Positions 31,908-44,180 of a stretch of DNA of 64,000 nucleotides are shown piece after piece (position 1 is the first letter of the stretch; every line of letters begins with the position of its first letter). A program made the translations under genes and the position numbers. Origin of the DNA: Tuctoria greenei (lineage: Eukaryota > Streptophyta > Magnoliopsida > Poales > Poaceae); contig JAYESD010000008.1 in assembly GCA_036927565.1 (NCBI GenBank), positions 117,145,498-117,209,497 on the forward strand, given 5' to 3'. The notes beneath the pieces were generated by a model. The model worked only from the letters and a program-made list of their open reading frames with translations. It was not told the DNA's origin and searched no databases.

Positions 31908-32756
31908 ATGTTTAAGGCCTTGAGTAAAACTGCATTAGCTAAAATGAAAATATTGACGGATGAAATATTTGAGAAGGAAGATCTTATTAACCGACAAGAA
32001 GATATGTTCGTCCTTCAAAAGGAGAGATACTCTCAGGTTGAAAAGGCTCTCGAGCTTGAAAAAGAAAAGAGAGAAGCACTTGAGCATGAGCTGGCCTTGG
32101 GCAAGGGAACTTGCACAAATCTAAATGATTTGAATGTTGTAATCAAGGATGAGCTTGTTAACTTGACAAAAGTTAACAAGGATCTCCAGGTACAAGTTGA
32201 ATCACTCAAGCAAAGTGCTTCCCCCTCTTCGAATAGCTCACCTTCCCCAAATATTGAGTCCATTACACTTAAAGCTTGTAATTGTCCTAACTTGGTTCTT
32301 GACCTGAAAAATGAGCTCAAAGTGGCACAAAGCAAAAGTTCACCCAAAGGTGGAAGTTTTGATAAGGAGAAAATCAAGTATGCACGAAGTGCATACTTAG
32401 TTACTAGTGCTCATCATATCAAGGATGACCTTGGATATTCTCGAGGTGAAAAGCGTAACGCTAGAAACCCCAAGAATAACAAAGAATTGATTGTGTTTGT
32501 CAATGAAAGCTCAAATCAAGTTAAGAAAACCAAACATGTTCATTCCTTACATGAAAAAACCGAAAATGGATCAACCATTATGTTTCATGACTTTAATGCC
32601 TCATATGATCTTATGAAGAATGAATTTAACTATGTTTATGCCAAGTATGTTGGGCCAATCCACAAGAGTCCAAAATCTTGTGTGTGGGTGCCCAAAAGTC
32701 TTATCACCAACCTCCGAGGACCCAAGCAAGCTTGGGTACCTAGAACCAAGGCATAA
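31908..32756 (+). pseudogene. Element A gag C-terminal coiled-coil region
   Basis: 282 residues, Glu/Lys/Leu-rich (EKEDLINRQEDMFVLQKERY and onward), predicted coiled coil by heptads to about residue 110. It then carries ACNCPNLVLDLKNEL and a C-terminus ending KSCVWVPKSLITNLRGPKQ, the text found just before the protease in grass SIRE-like copia elements. Protease does not follow, only a scrap like TGINHMTGG near 32802-32825. Confidence 0.7.
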
Positions 32757-33842
32757 TTCTGTTTTGTAGGTGTACCCCCTCTGGCGATCAAAATAAGTGC
32801 TTAACTGGCATCAACCACATGACCGGAGGAAAGAAAAAACATTCATGGGGTACAGTGAAAATCCAAGTTCATCTCCACCCATACTATCAACACAAGTGCT
32901 CAAGATGTACAACAACCAGAGAGCAATGATTAAGGAGGAGCCTCGACATGAGAAATAGCTCCATATGTACAAAATCAACTTCAAGGAGATCAAAATAATT
33001 AGTACAACAATGTAGGCAATGATAAAGGGGGAGATGAACAAAATAAAGAAGAGAAAGAAGCTATAGAACCATAAATGCTTCTAGAAAACATTAAGCTAGT
33101 ATATCAATCTATGTTCATAATTTGTTATACTATTGTGCATCTAGCCATACTGAGTATATGTGTGCAATGTTCCAATATGGCTTGAAACATAGCATACCTG
33201 ATTGATTCTTCAATTTTTACTCTTTTTTTTGCGAAAAATTATCCCTCATCTCAATTTTCTCTTGAAAACTATTTAAATTAGTGAATCTTGGCGAATTATG
33301 ACAATTGTATGATTGTTGATTGCCTACTGGACAAGTCCAGCAAGATTATTTGTTAAATGATGTCCTTTAGATCACTATTAGATCAAACTTCCAATATCAC
33401 CTTGGTTCTTATTCTGATATGTCCTGCTAACACGAACTAGTCCGACATCAGCACTGGACTAGTCTGTTGTCTCAGACTAGTCCGACCCTGGTCCTGCATA
33501 CCGGACTTGTCCGGCCCTACACCGGACTAGTCCATATTTCTAGGGTTCAAACCATACCCGATTCCCAGACTTTGTGTTCCTCCCCTCACTATCGCATTTG
33601 CTTTCTCTCTCCTCAAAACCTAGCCCCCAAGGCGATTTTCACTTTTGTCCATCAAAATCGAAGTTTTCTCCACTCCAAATCTTCTCCTCGGTGCGGAGCT
33701 TCTTCACTCCGGACTAATCCAGACCCTGCTCCGCTGCTTCAACCTCAAATCTTCGATTTTTTGGTAAAAATGTCACTTAACCCTAGTTCTCACCTTTCCT
33801 TCAATCTTGCTTGTTTTTCTTAGTTCCTAGGGAATACATTAC
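32757..33842 (+). other. Element A region between gag and the second ORF
   Basis: No pol domain. 32760-33060 looks like shortened pol debris ending in a purine-rich aaagggggagatgaac (33024-33039). 33300-33540 repeats the ggactagtccg palindromes seen in the LTR. 33590-33770 is a C/T-rich leader with an ATG at 33771 and a possible splice acceptor ttttcttag at about 33822. It may have been the promoter and leader of the ORF that resumes at 57080. Confidence 0.5.
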
Positions 33843-34730
33843 TGTCGGTACCCTGCGTACCGGATACCCGTTGGAACCGCAAAGAGTGCAAAGGAACTCC
33901 ACATATCTGAGTTGAAGACCTCTGAAGGCCCCACGTGTCACACAGAACCGGACCTGCCTTCCTGCTATGGTTAGTCCCAGTGCCGCCACGTGTATCATAA
34001 AACCGGAGCTACATTCCATACATGGTAAAGCTCCGGACTAAATACTTGTGTGGCACCCCTGGACCTAACCGCCGACAGAGGGAAGCTCCGGTACCGACAC
34101 GTGTACAACAGCACCGGACCTACTCGTCCAAGACGGTAAGCTCCAGAGCTGCCACGCGTCCAACCGGCAGACCTTCAACCTCAACAGGTAGATTGGTGGA
34201 CCTCCAACAGCTCGGACCTTCAAGGAACATTAAAGACATCAAGACCTGATTATGTGTCATTAATGCTATGTTAATGACACACGATCGGAGGACCCTTAAT
34301 ACTAGTAACGCCACTATTAAGGCGTGTTACCATGTTGTTAAGGGGAATTAAGCACATTTAACTGTATATTAGGCATCAGTAACCGCCAGGGCCACATGTC
34401 GGGTCAGGCTAATGATGTAATAGCCAGCCCTTGTACTATAAAAGAACTGGCCGAGCAATACACAGGGGACACTTCCAGACTCCCTTCCAGACCGGTTGGG
34501 GAATCTGCCAGACACTCTGGTCTCTCACACACACTAGCGCTCATACGCTCAATACAACAACAACAACACACCCGTGGAGTAGGGTATTATGCTCAGGCGG
34601 CCCAAACCACGTAAATCCTTGTGTCAAATCGCCATCTTTTCTTGAATCTCCATGCGCCCTAACCGAACTACGAAACTCCGCGGTCTACTAACAATAGTGC
34701 CGGGAGAATTGTCGGAACCAGACTCCGACA
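33843..34730 (+). repeat. Gypsy B 5' LTR (888 bp)
   Basis: Starts tgtcggtaccctgcgtaccg and ends ccagactccgaca. Matches 56451-57079 over its first ~628 bases with scattered substitutions. Contains actataaaagaac (about 34435-34447), a TATA box. Confidence 0.85.
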
Positions 34731-34731
34731 G

Positions 34732-34751
34732 TTGGCGCGCCAGGTAGGGGC
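34732..34751 (+). promoter_or_regulatory. Gypsy B primer-binding-site region
   Basis: ttggcgcgccaggtaggggc directly follows the LTR, as is common for grass Tat-type gypsy elements. The exact tRNA primer is not assigned. Confidence 0.5.
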
Positions 34752-34769
34752 AGCGCCTGAGATTCGAAG

Positions 34770-36445
34770 ATGGTGAATTCTGCTGTTGGATCATCCAACG
34801 GTAACCATGTTGTGGAACCTCCTGGAGGCAATCCCTGCAACATGCAGCAACCAGCAGGTACTGTGGCTCCAGCAGTACCACTCCCACCATCCGCTCTGGT
34901 GAATCAAGCTTGACAGCAAGAAGGGGCGTCCGTGTCGATCACTGCATGGACGAACAACAACATTGAACACGCGCTTAAAGCTGCGCATGCTCTTCTCCAA
35001 CGTCCACCACCTCAAGGAGCACCCCAGGGTGCGATGGAACAGTGGAGATCTAATGTGGATCATCTGGTTGCAGCAGCAGCCGATCGCATCAGCCATCAAG
35101 GTCCTCCCCCTCGAGGCGGGCCCCATTGCAGCATCGGACCTTGTCGGGTAGACTCGGTCCGCAAGCTTCGCAGCCCGGGAGGCGTGTTGCATCTCAACAT
35201 GCGACGTCGCTGCCTTCCGCGGCGCGACGTACTCACATGATAATGAGGCTTTCGACTCATGACCTCCGGGCGGAGCTCGTACGTCGTTACCGGCAACAAG
35301 ACGATCGCGTCCACATCGAGCGTGCTCGCGAGAGGCGAGAGGCTCGGAACAGCCCTGCTCCTGAGGTAGTAGGAGGAGGCTATTCTGCCTTGGCCATGCG
35401 CCTACGCATGGTCAGATGGCTACAGAAGTTCCGGCCTCACCTGCTGGAGAAATTTGACGGGACTGTTAATCCTGCCGAATTTCTTCAAATATACTCCACC
35501 GCTATCCTTACGGCTGGGGGCAATGAGGCCGTGATGGCCAATTATTTCCCTGTGGCTTTGACTGGGACTGCCAGGTCTTGGTTCATGAGCCTCACGCCTG
35601 ACTCCATCAATAGTTGGGCGGAGTTATGCCAACAGTTCACCACCAATTTCAGGAGCTCATACACCTGACCAAGCACAGAACTGGATCTTTTTGCTGTTAA
35701 GCGAAAAGGGGGAGAGTCCTTGCGATCTTTCATCTAGAGGTTCTTCGAGGTACGAAATACCATTCCTTCTATCTCAAGTGCTTCTGTTATTGTAGCATTC
35801 AGGCAGGGCGTTCGAGATAAGAAGATGCTGGAAAAGCTGGCAATCAAGGAAATCACCAGCGTCACGGAACTCTTCAGCTTGGCAGACAAGTGTGCCAAGG
35901 CTGCGGAGGGCCGTGAAATGCACTCCCAACCACCTTCGGAGGCCAACAAAAAATCCTCCAAGGGTGAAGCCACTACCTCCAGGAGTGGCAAGAAGAAGAA
36001 GAAGTCCAACGACAAGAAGAAGTCGTCGGCCGACACACCTACTGCTGCAGCTGCTGCAGCTCCGGGTGGCCGGGGGCCACGCCCCGAGAAACGACCTCGA
36101 CCGTCGTCTGAAGATGGTGGCAGCTCCAAGTTGTGGTGTCCAATACACAAGACGGGCAGACACAACCTAGAAAACTGCCAAGAGGTCCATAACTGCGCCA
36201 AGCGCTACAATAAGCGCCGGGAAGAAGATCCTTTCCGTCAAAGGGAAGGAAAACAAAAAGTTGACGAAGCTCCGGCTAAAGAGGAGTTAGGCTTTCAGGA
36301 CCCCAAAAAGATCTTGAAGGCTGTTTACACCTCCATTGACGATGACTCCGACGTCTTAGACCACGAGCGTCGGAAGACCATGAACACCATCTTTGGTGGT
36401 TCGTGGGACATCACTTCCTGCCGTGTCCTCAAGACAATGCGGTAG
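34770..36445 (+). pseudogene. Gypsy B gag
   Basis: Starts at ATG 34770 and passes through several stops and frame changes (for example tga near 34910 and 35666, tag near 35733). The Retrotrans_gag core is clear at 35390-35660 (LLEKFDGTVNPAEFLQIY, ARSWFMSLTPDSINSW). A Lys/Ser-rich linker and a Cys-His motif WCPIHKTGRHNLENC (about 36130-36180) follow. It is the capsid protein of the element and no longer intact. Confidence 0.8.
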
Positions 36446-37920
36446 GACATGGCCTCTGTAGATCCCACCGACAGGGCGGAACCTCATCGGAAATGGATGG
36501 ATACTGCCATCACCTTCGATGCTTCAGACTGCCCTTGGAACATGATCGGAGCTGGCCAACTTGCACTGATGGTATCCCCAACCATCAATAAAATCTAGCT
36601 CCACCACGTAATGGTGGATAGAGGTTCGGGGCTGAACCACATAAGCTTCAAAGCCTTCGTAAAGCTTCAGCTCCAACCTTCGAATCTTCGCCCCTCTCGA
36701 CCTTTCTTCGGAGTAGGTCCTGGGCCATAACTCCACTCGGTGCCATTACTCCCCCGATGACCATCAGAACTCAAGAGAATTACAGGACCGAGAAGTTGGT
36801 CATTGATGTGGCACAGATCAACTTACCATTCAACGCCATCTTGGGCAGGCCAACTTTATACAAATTCATGGCTGCTGCTCATTATGGCTACTTGGTGTTG
36901 AAGATGCCAACACCCTCAGGCATTCTCCGGATCCGCGGGGATCGCACCGCCGGAGTTACTGCTCTGGAAGAACTCCACGCGCTTGCTACAGCATAGGAGG
37001 AAGAATTCGGAAAGGAGCAAGCTCTGAAGCCTCTGAGCATTCGTCATCGAGACTCAACCTCCGCACCTCGTGTGCAACCAAGCGGCGACACCGACATTCC
37101 CATCAAAGTCGTCCAAATTGGTTCCGACGCTGCTCAGACCACTCGTATATAGGGAGGTCTGAACGCCAAATAGGAACTCGCGCTCATCACCTTCCTCTGG
37201 GCTAATGTCGACGTGTTTGCCTAGCAGCCATCACAAATGCCTGGGATCCCTAGGGAAGTGATTGAGCACAATCTGAAAATTTATCACGATGCTCGGCCTG
37301 TACATCAGAAGCCTCAGAAGAAATTAGTAGAGCGACAAAACTTCATACATCAAGAAGTTAAGAAGTTGCTCAAAGCTGGATTCATCCGGGAAGTCTTCCA
37401 CCCAAAATGGCTAGCAAACCCAGTCGTTGTACCTAAGGCCGGCGGGAAACTTCAAATTTGTATCGACTACACAACACTAAATAAGGCATGTCCAAAGGAT
37501 CCATTCCCACTACCTAGAATAGATCAGATAGTGGATTCCACCTCCAGGTGTGAATTACTGTGTTTCCTAGATGCATATACTGGGTATCATCAAATCAGAA
37601 TGTCTAGGGAATATGAAGAGCATACCGCCTTCATCACAGTAGATGGATTGTACTGTTACACTGCCATGCCATTTGGTCTCAAAAACGCTGCTTCAATGTT
37701 TGTGCGAGCTATGTACAAAACTTTTGGAGAGCTCATCAGAGATGTAGTGGAAGTGTACATCGATGACATCGTCGTCAAGATCAAGAACAAGGAGTCATTT
37801 CATGACACCTTGCAAGCTGTCTTCGACAAGTTGCGAATCACGCGCACAAAGCTGAACCCATACAAGTGTGTCTTCGGGGTTAGCTCCGGAAAGCTTCATG
37901 GATTCTCGGTGAACCACTGA
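36446..37920 (+). pseudogene. Gypsy B protease and reverse transcriptase
   Basis: The protease region has VDRGSGLN near 36610, where related elements have D-G-G-S-S or similar, then LPFNAILGRPTLYKFMA near 36820. Reverse transcriptase is open from 37237 to 37920: LLKAGFIREVFHPKWLANPV, GGKLQICIDYTTLNKACPKD, LLCFLDAYTGYHQIRM, MPFGLKNAASMF and the YIDD box at about 37756. Stops near 36595, 36727, 36994, 37150 and 37918 break the polyprotein. The RT block itself is uninterrupted, so decay is moderate. Confidence 0.85.
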
Positions 37921-39542
37921 GGAATAGAGGCGAATCCAGCGAAGATTTAAGCTATTGAAGACATGCGGCCACCAGCCCACATCAAGGATATCCAGAAGCA
38001 AACTGGGTGTCTAACAGCCCTCAGCCGGTTCATTTCAAGACTGCCGAAATGAGCGCTACCCTTCTTCAAATTATTGAGGAAGTTCGGACCATTCCAATGG
38101 TCTAAAGAAGCAAAAAAGGCTTTCCAAGAGCTAAAGCAGCTCGTCACCACTCTACCATCTTTGGTAGCTCCGGATCCTGGTGAGCCACTTCTGCTTTACA
38201 TTTCAGCAACTAACGAAGTTGTCAGCATGGTCCTGGTTGCGGAAAGACCAAAACCATCCCCAGTTCAGGAATCCAGACCCCTCCGGGAAGATCCGGAACT
38301 ACCTAAAGGCGAGTCTGGGTCCTAGCCCCCAGACCCGGATCCTCGAGGTGAGATGCCAGCGGATCAATCTTCTTCAAATGAAGGAGTTACTGTTGCTGAA
38401 CAAGAAGATCCGGACCCTTCCAGGAAGGTCCGGGTCATTTCAGAAGAAGCTCCGGGTTCCTCTAGTGAGAACCTGGAGGTCACCGAAGAAGGTCCGGTCC
38501 CCTCCGGGAGGGTCCGGGTTGATGAGGAGGAAGCTCCGGGCCCCTTCGGGAGGGTCCGGATAGTCCTGCGCCCAGTATACTTCATCAGTGAAGTACTTCA
38601 TGATGCCAAGACTCGGTACTTAGAGGTGCATAAGCTGCTCTATGCAGTTCTTATTGCCTCTAGGAAGATTCGTCACTACTTCCAAGCTCACAAGATTACA
38701 GTGGTAACCACTTATCCACTTCGTGCAATCTTGCATAACTCCAACTCTACTGGGAACATTGCAAAGTGGGCAGCGGAATTGGCTGAGTTCGATCTTGAAT
38801 TCATCCCAAGACAAGCGATCAAGTGTCAAGAATTGCAGACTTCGTGGCGGAATGGACCCCCTGTCCATCAAATCCTGGGGGCCCAGTGAGCAGAAGCCAG
38901 AACCTAAGGTTCCGGTCTTCACTGAGCCTCACTGGACTCTCTACTTTGACGGCTTCGTGCAGAAGTAGGGGGCTAGAGATGGAATCCTTCTCCTCGCTCC
39001 GACCGGGGAGAAGGTTAAATACATGGTTCACCTTGACTTCAAGGCGACCAACAACATGGAGGAATATGAAGCATTAATCTATGGGCTCAAGGTGGCATTA
39101 TCATATGGTGTCAAGCAGCTGTTGGTAAAGTGTGATTCATAGCTCGTTATAAAACAAGTCAAAGGTGAATGCTGCTGCAACAACCCTCAACTAGCTGCAT
39201 ATCTACTTGAAGTCCAGAAGCTTCAGAAGGATTTCGAAGTCCTAGATCTCTGTCATGTCCAGCGCCTCAACAATGCTGAAGCTAACAAACTCTCGACAAA
39301 AGCTTCAACCGGACCTCCAGCTCCCGACGGAACCTTCGTCCGGAGATTGTCAAGACCAACAGCTCAGCCTGCCGAACTGAGCGAAGGGGGCAAGACCAGC
39401 ACCTCGAAGCTGGCAGTCCCGATGGCCTTGTTACCATGGCGTCCATCAAGGGTCGTAGGTGCTGTAGGAAGCTCCGAGCAACCCAGCACACAAGACTCAG
39501 AAGCTCAAGTTAGCTCCGATGCATGGATCTCGGAGATCTGAA
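37921..39542 (+). pseudogene. Gypsy B RT connection and RNase H with a low-complexity insertion
   Basis: After RT comes FSRLPK-like tether text, then LLLYISATNEVVSMVLVAE (38190-38250). About 300 bases of Pro/Glu/Gly-rich repeats built from ccgg-rich phrases (ctccgggagggtccgg) follow, 38250-38565. Then RPVYFISEVLHDAKTRYLEV resumes. The RNase H-like part continues in other frames (LYFDGF near 38940, GLKVALSYGVKQLLVKCDS near 39085-39140). Stops occur at 38323, 38887, 38966 and 39140. The inserted tract separates two motifs that are normally a few residues apart. Confidence 0.7.
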
Positions 39543-39547
39543 GCTAC

Positions 39548-40720
39548 TTGAAAGACAACGTCCTTCCCGAAGACAATGTATCTGCTGACCAGATAGTCAG
39601 ATTGGCTAAAAGATACACACTGGTAGAAGGGGATCTCTACCGGTGTGGTGCCAACGGTGTCCTAATGCGATGCATTACAAGGAAGAAGGCCACGAGCTCC
39701 TCGCGGAAATCCATGGAGGCGAGTGTGGGAACCACGCGTCTTCCTGCATGTTGGTCGGTAAAGCCTTCCGGCATGGTTTTTACTGGCCTACAGCACTCTA
39801 GGATGCAACTGAGCTAATAAAGAAATGTGAAGCATGCCAGTTCCATGCGAAGAAAATTCACACACCAGCTCAACCTCTACAAATGATACCTCCGGCATGG
39901 CCATTCGTCGTGTGGGGTATAGATATCTTGGGACCTTTACCAAGAGTCGTCGGAGGTTACAAGTTCCTATATGTTGCCATCGACAAGTTCACCAAGTGGC
40001 TGGAAGCAACTCTAGTTGTGATAGTAAACAAGCAATCAACTATTAATTTCTTGCAGTCCATGGTATGCAGATTTGGAGTCCCAAACAAGATCATAACTGA
40101 CAATGGGACCCAATTCACATGTTCTGCATTCCATGGATATTGCAAAGACCTCGGCATTCAAGTTAGCTACGCTTCTGTAGCTCACCCGGCAAGCAATGGC
40201 CAAGCTGAGAGATCAAATGCAGAAATTCTAAAAGGACTCAAGACACGCACATATGAGAGCCTAAAAAAACATGGAGCCAACTGGATCGAAGAGATTCCAC
40301 CCACCTCGTGGGCAAACAGGACAACTCTAAACAGGTGAACTGGAGAGACACCCTTCTTCCTGGTGTACGGAGCTGAAGTAGTCCTTCCTCCGGAAATCAC
40401 CTTGGGGTCACTCCAGGTCTGGACCTTCGACGAAGCCACGCAGAACCAGCTCCGGCGTGAAGACCATGACCTCGTTCAAGAGGGAAGATGCCGAGTAGCT
40501 GTTCGAAATGCAAGATACCGCCAAGCGCTTCGGTGCTATCACCAAAGGCAAGTGCATAACCGACAGCTCGAGGAAGGCGATCTGGTGCTACCGAGAATAC
40601 AAACTCAAGAAGGGTTAAACAAACTTTCCCCCAACTGGGAAGGACCCTTTCGAGTGATCAAGGTATCCCGCCAGATGCGTTCCCTTGGCAATCGAGGATG
40701 GGACACCGCTCCCTAATCCT
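39548..40720 (+). pseudogene. Gypsy B integrase
   Basis: Zinc-binding region in mixed frames (GHELLAEIHGGECGNH, KKCEACQFHAKK; about 39685-39855), then the DDE core from 39883: WGIDILGPLP (first D), IITDNGTQF (second D, near 40096) and NGQAERSNAEI (E, near 40207). A TGA near 40336 separates it from the C-terminal part (FLVYGAEVVLPPEI, NWEGPFRV), ending about 40716. No chromodomain is seen. All three catalytic residues survive although the frame does not. Confidence 0.85.
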
Positions 40721-42072
40721 TGGAACATTGAGCACCTCCGTAAGTTCAATGCTTAATATCACGGAGGTGAGTCTGTAATTACATATGATGTATGTTATAG
40801 CATCATTGTACAGAGTCAGGTAGCTCCTCCGGGAGGATAGCTGGACCTTTCCCGAAAGGTCTGCAAAGTTCAAGCAACACTTGACACTGTCTCAGAACTA
40901 AAAGTGTAGCTAGTTACCTTGGGTCAAACAAGAAATACAACACACTTAGCCTGGTTCCGTACCCAAAGAGTGTACTTGTTTCCCCTGTACCTTGGACCTA
41001 TAATGAAAGACATCATTATGTGAAAACAGACTCCACGTGCATTTATTTTGTACAGGCTCATTATTTTTTATTTTTCTCTTTCTTGTCTATAACAAAGTTG
41101 TGCAATTCTCAAGAAACTTTAGCTCGAACAATTCATGTATAATTCAAGTTGCATTTTTAATTATTTCGGGTCTTAACATTGTTGAATGGACTACTCGCCT
41201 GAACGCCAAGCCAATCTAGGTCTGGAGTGTGCTATCGACTTAGCCTGGTCCTGCACCCTAAGTACGCCACTCTACCTACACCCCGGCAGGCATGAGTAAG
41301 GTGAGTCCAGAAAACGATCGGACCTGGAGAAAATAAGCAAATGCACTTGATTGTAAATAGAATCGCGGTCGACCTAAAAATTTCTTTCAGGAATAGTAAG
41401 ACGCAAACGAGTTATAGATCAGAAATGGATTTTACAATTTTTCTTGACTTCAGTGTGCAGATAAAATAAAAATATCATGATGATGGTGGATGGTGCCGGA
41501 GCTATCAAAGCTTTGACACCCCCCTAAGGTGGCCCGCTATCGATGTTTTAAACATTGATAGTAGGCGTCGCCGGAGCTATCAAGTTCCGACAAATCCAAG
41601 GAGCCAGCCGTCAACGTGAATAGAAGATGGTAGAAGGACACCCTAATGGGGTCTGTTGTCGATGCTCTACGTATTGGCAGTGGTCGCTGCTGGAGCTGCT
41701 AAGCTCCGACAACACCAGAGGGCCAACTGTCGACGCTTTACATGTTGACAATGGTCGCTGCTGGAGCTACTAAGCTCCGACAACCTCGGCGGGCCGTGCT
41801 ATCGACGACTTCGGACCTATAATCTACAAGTTCGAAGCACTGAAGTCTTCAACAAAATGCTACATCCTTTTGGTACATGTTTGCAATCAAATTGTGTACA
41901 TCTACTAGGGGGCCAAGTGAGACAAAGGTTGAAGACAAAAAATGAAATTCATAATGTCTTGGATTTCATTCATCTGAAGACAAGAGATTACAAAATTGAG
42001 GAAACGAAGATAAGATGCAAATGGGAGCTACAACTAAATCCTACGGAAGAACGAGGCGACCTTTTGGGCAAC
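40721..42072. other. Gypsy B spacer between pol and the antisense ORF, with repeats
   Basis: No gene. 41490-41800 contains diverged repeats of about 80-100 bases built from gctgctggagctactaagct + ccgacaac and tcgatgctttac-type phrases. The ggagct/agctcc ends make them partly palindromic. Confidence 0.6.
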
Positions 42073-44180
42073 CTATGACATGCTAGTCTTGGCGGCATCT
42101 CCCTCTGCATCGATGGGGCCTTCAAGCACCGGATCTAGTGGGAAATGAGGATCCCAGCTTGTGTAGCACGTCAGCATGTATTCTGCGATGTTCTGCGCAA
42201 GGGATTTTCCTTCAGTTTCCAACTGATCCGTGATGACATCGCCCATCTTGTTGAGTTTGTTGCCAGCCGAGCTCAATGCCTTCAACGCATGGTCCAGCTC
42301 TGGCTCCGGATCGTCCGGACGCACGGGACTAAAGCCCAGCGGCATCAGCGCGTCATTGTCTTTGCCCAAGAAGTCCCATACTTGTTGGGACTCCACAACC
42401 CTTGAGCCTTGCATCTCTTCCAAGGACCTCTTGGTCGCCGCAAGCTCCGAACCGTCCCGGGCAAGGCACTCGACCTCTTTGGCGTGCTGTTGAATCCTTT
42501 CAGCAACTTGCCTTTCGAGGTTGGCAAGCTCCTTTTCCCAGACGTGGATCTTGTTCCGGCGGTCAACCAGGTTTTTCTCCCGGCCTCGCACCTTCTTCTC
42601 CTTGGTAGCAACTTTGTTCTCCCTTTTGGTAAGGTCCTATCCCCGCTGCGAGGCCTTCTTCTCCTCACTCTCGCAAAGCTCCTCCAACTTCTTGGTGTGC
42701 TCTACAAGGCTCTTGTCACCCAGAGCCAGCCTTTGGGCGAGGTCCTCCTCCCTCTTCACGAGGTCATCGCTCAGCTCCAGGAGTTTTTGCTCTTCATCTT
42801 CGAGCTTTTTCTCCCGCTCCTCAAGAGCCTCCCGGCGCTTGACGAGGCTTTCGTGGATGGTACTGAGCTTCTCCTGGCGATCATTCGCTGCATCATTAGC
42901 AACCACGGCTTGTTCGTGTATTGCTCGGGACTGATTGTCGAGGGATCGCACCATGCTTTCCCTCTCGTCCACCAGCTGGCCCAGTACTCCATCCGGGCTT
43001 TCTCCCTCTTGACCCACTCCTTGTCATCGGTCAGCCTTGTTTGCGCCAGCTTGGTCTCGAAGTGGAATCGGTTGCTCCACCTCCTAAGGGTTTGTCGCTC
43101 CTCCTCGAGGGCCTTGCTATCGTGATAACAGGCAAGCTGGACCTGACGAAGGCTGGAGCAGGCGTTGTCGATGGATAACGACAGGAGGATCGGCTCCGGA
43201 CCTGCCGATGTCCTCTCCGCTGACTCCAGCGGGTTCTCCATAACAAAAATTGGGTCCCACTCTACAAGAGTGGTCCCTTGAGCTTCCGTGACACTAGCCC
43301 CGACCTCCGGTAATGCCCCAGTCGTCGCCAAGGAAGGTCCGACAACGGGAGCTTCTACCTCTGAGTCGGCTCCGAAGGCCTTGCCGCCAGGTCATCAGCA
43401 ACCGGTCCCTCAGGCAGAGGACCGGTCACTTCGTCCTGGCACCCTGGCTCATGCACAGGTATGCATTGAAGACTCGGTTGGAGCTGAGGCCAACTCTGAC
43501 TCCGGTGCTGGTGCCTCCTCCACTGCCTGCTCAGGCGCCGGCGCTTCAACCTCCACCGGTTCGGGTGCCGGCACCTCCACGACAACCGGCTCAGGCGCCG
43601 GAACTTTATGAACCACCGGCTCTACCGCCGGGGCTTCAATAACATCCGGCTCTAAGGCCAGAACTGCAGCTACCTCCGACTCTGAGGCCGGAGCATCCGT
43701 CATCACAGCATCCAAGACCAGAGCTTCAACCTCCGGAGCTAGTGCCGCTGATACATCTTCAGTCCCGTGGTCCGGCCCTACCACGGGAGCTTTGGGAGAT
43801 GAGTCAAGAACCACGACAGCTGACGTCGAAGCTGCTGTGACCTCAGCTACCACCTGGGGCAGTGCCGGAATTGGAGCCGGAGCCTCCGCCTGTACAGCAT
43901 TAGCTGCTGTCACAGGAACTGGAGCTTCAGCCCCTTGTTTGAAGACCCTATGGATGAAGGACAAAGAAACTCAAAATATGATTACAACAAAAATGACAAG
44001 CTTAGGTAAAGAAGCAAATTTACCTTGGAAGGCTTCTGCTCCAGCTGGCGCAGAACCTCTTCGTCGGACGCTCAAAGCTCGACCCAGTCGCAACTGGGGT
44101 AGTAGCTCCGGAAGGCTCCTCGGAGCTTTTTGCCGCTGTCAGCTGTGTCTTCGTTGGGGCCTTCCTCGACTGGGAAGGAC
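42073..44180 (-). pseudogene. Gypsy B antisense ORF, C-terminal part (coiled coil)
   Basis: Minus-strand ORFs encode a Pro/Ala/Val/Glu-repeat region (PAPEPVVVEVPAPEPVEVEA, about 43500-43700), then a long Glu/Lys/Arg-rich coiled coil (about 42100-43200). It is the downstream half of the antisense gene whose first half is at 54691-55920; copia D sits between them. Frame changes near 43330, 42770 and 42640 interrupt it. Antisense ORFs of this kind are known in grass Tat-type gypsy elements; function unknown. Confidence 0.6.
44176..44180. repeat. Target-site duplication of copia D, left copy
   Basis: aggac, identical to 54691-54695. Confidence 0.9.

Noticed and set aside
42409..43125. 238-aa plus-strand ORF rich in Leu/Phe
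   Set aside because: Antisense shadow of the Glu/Lys-rich coiled-coil ORF on the minus strand.
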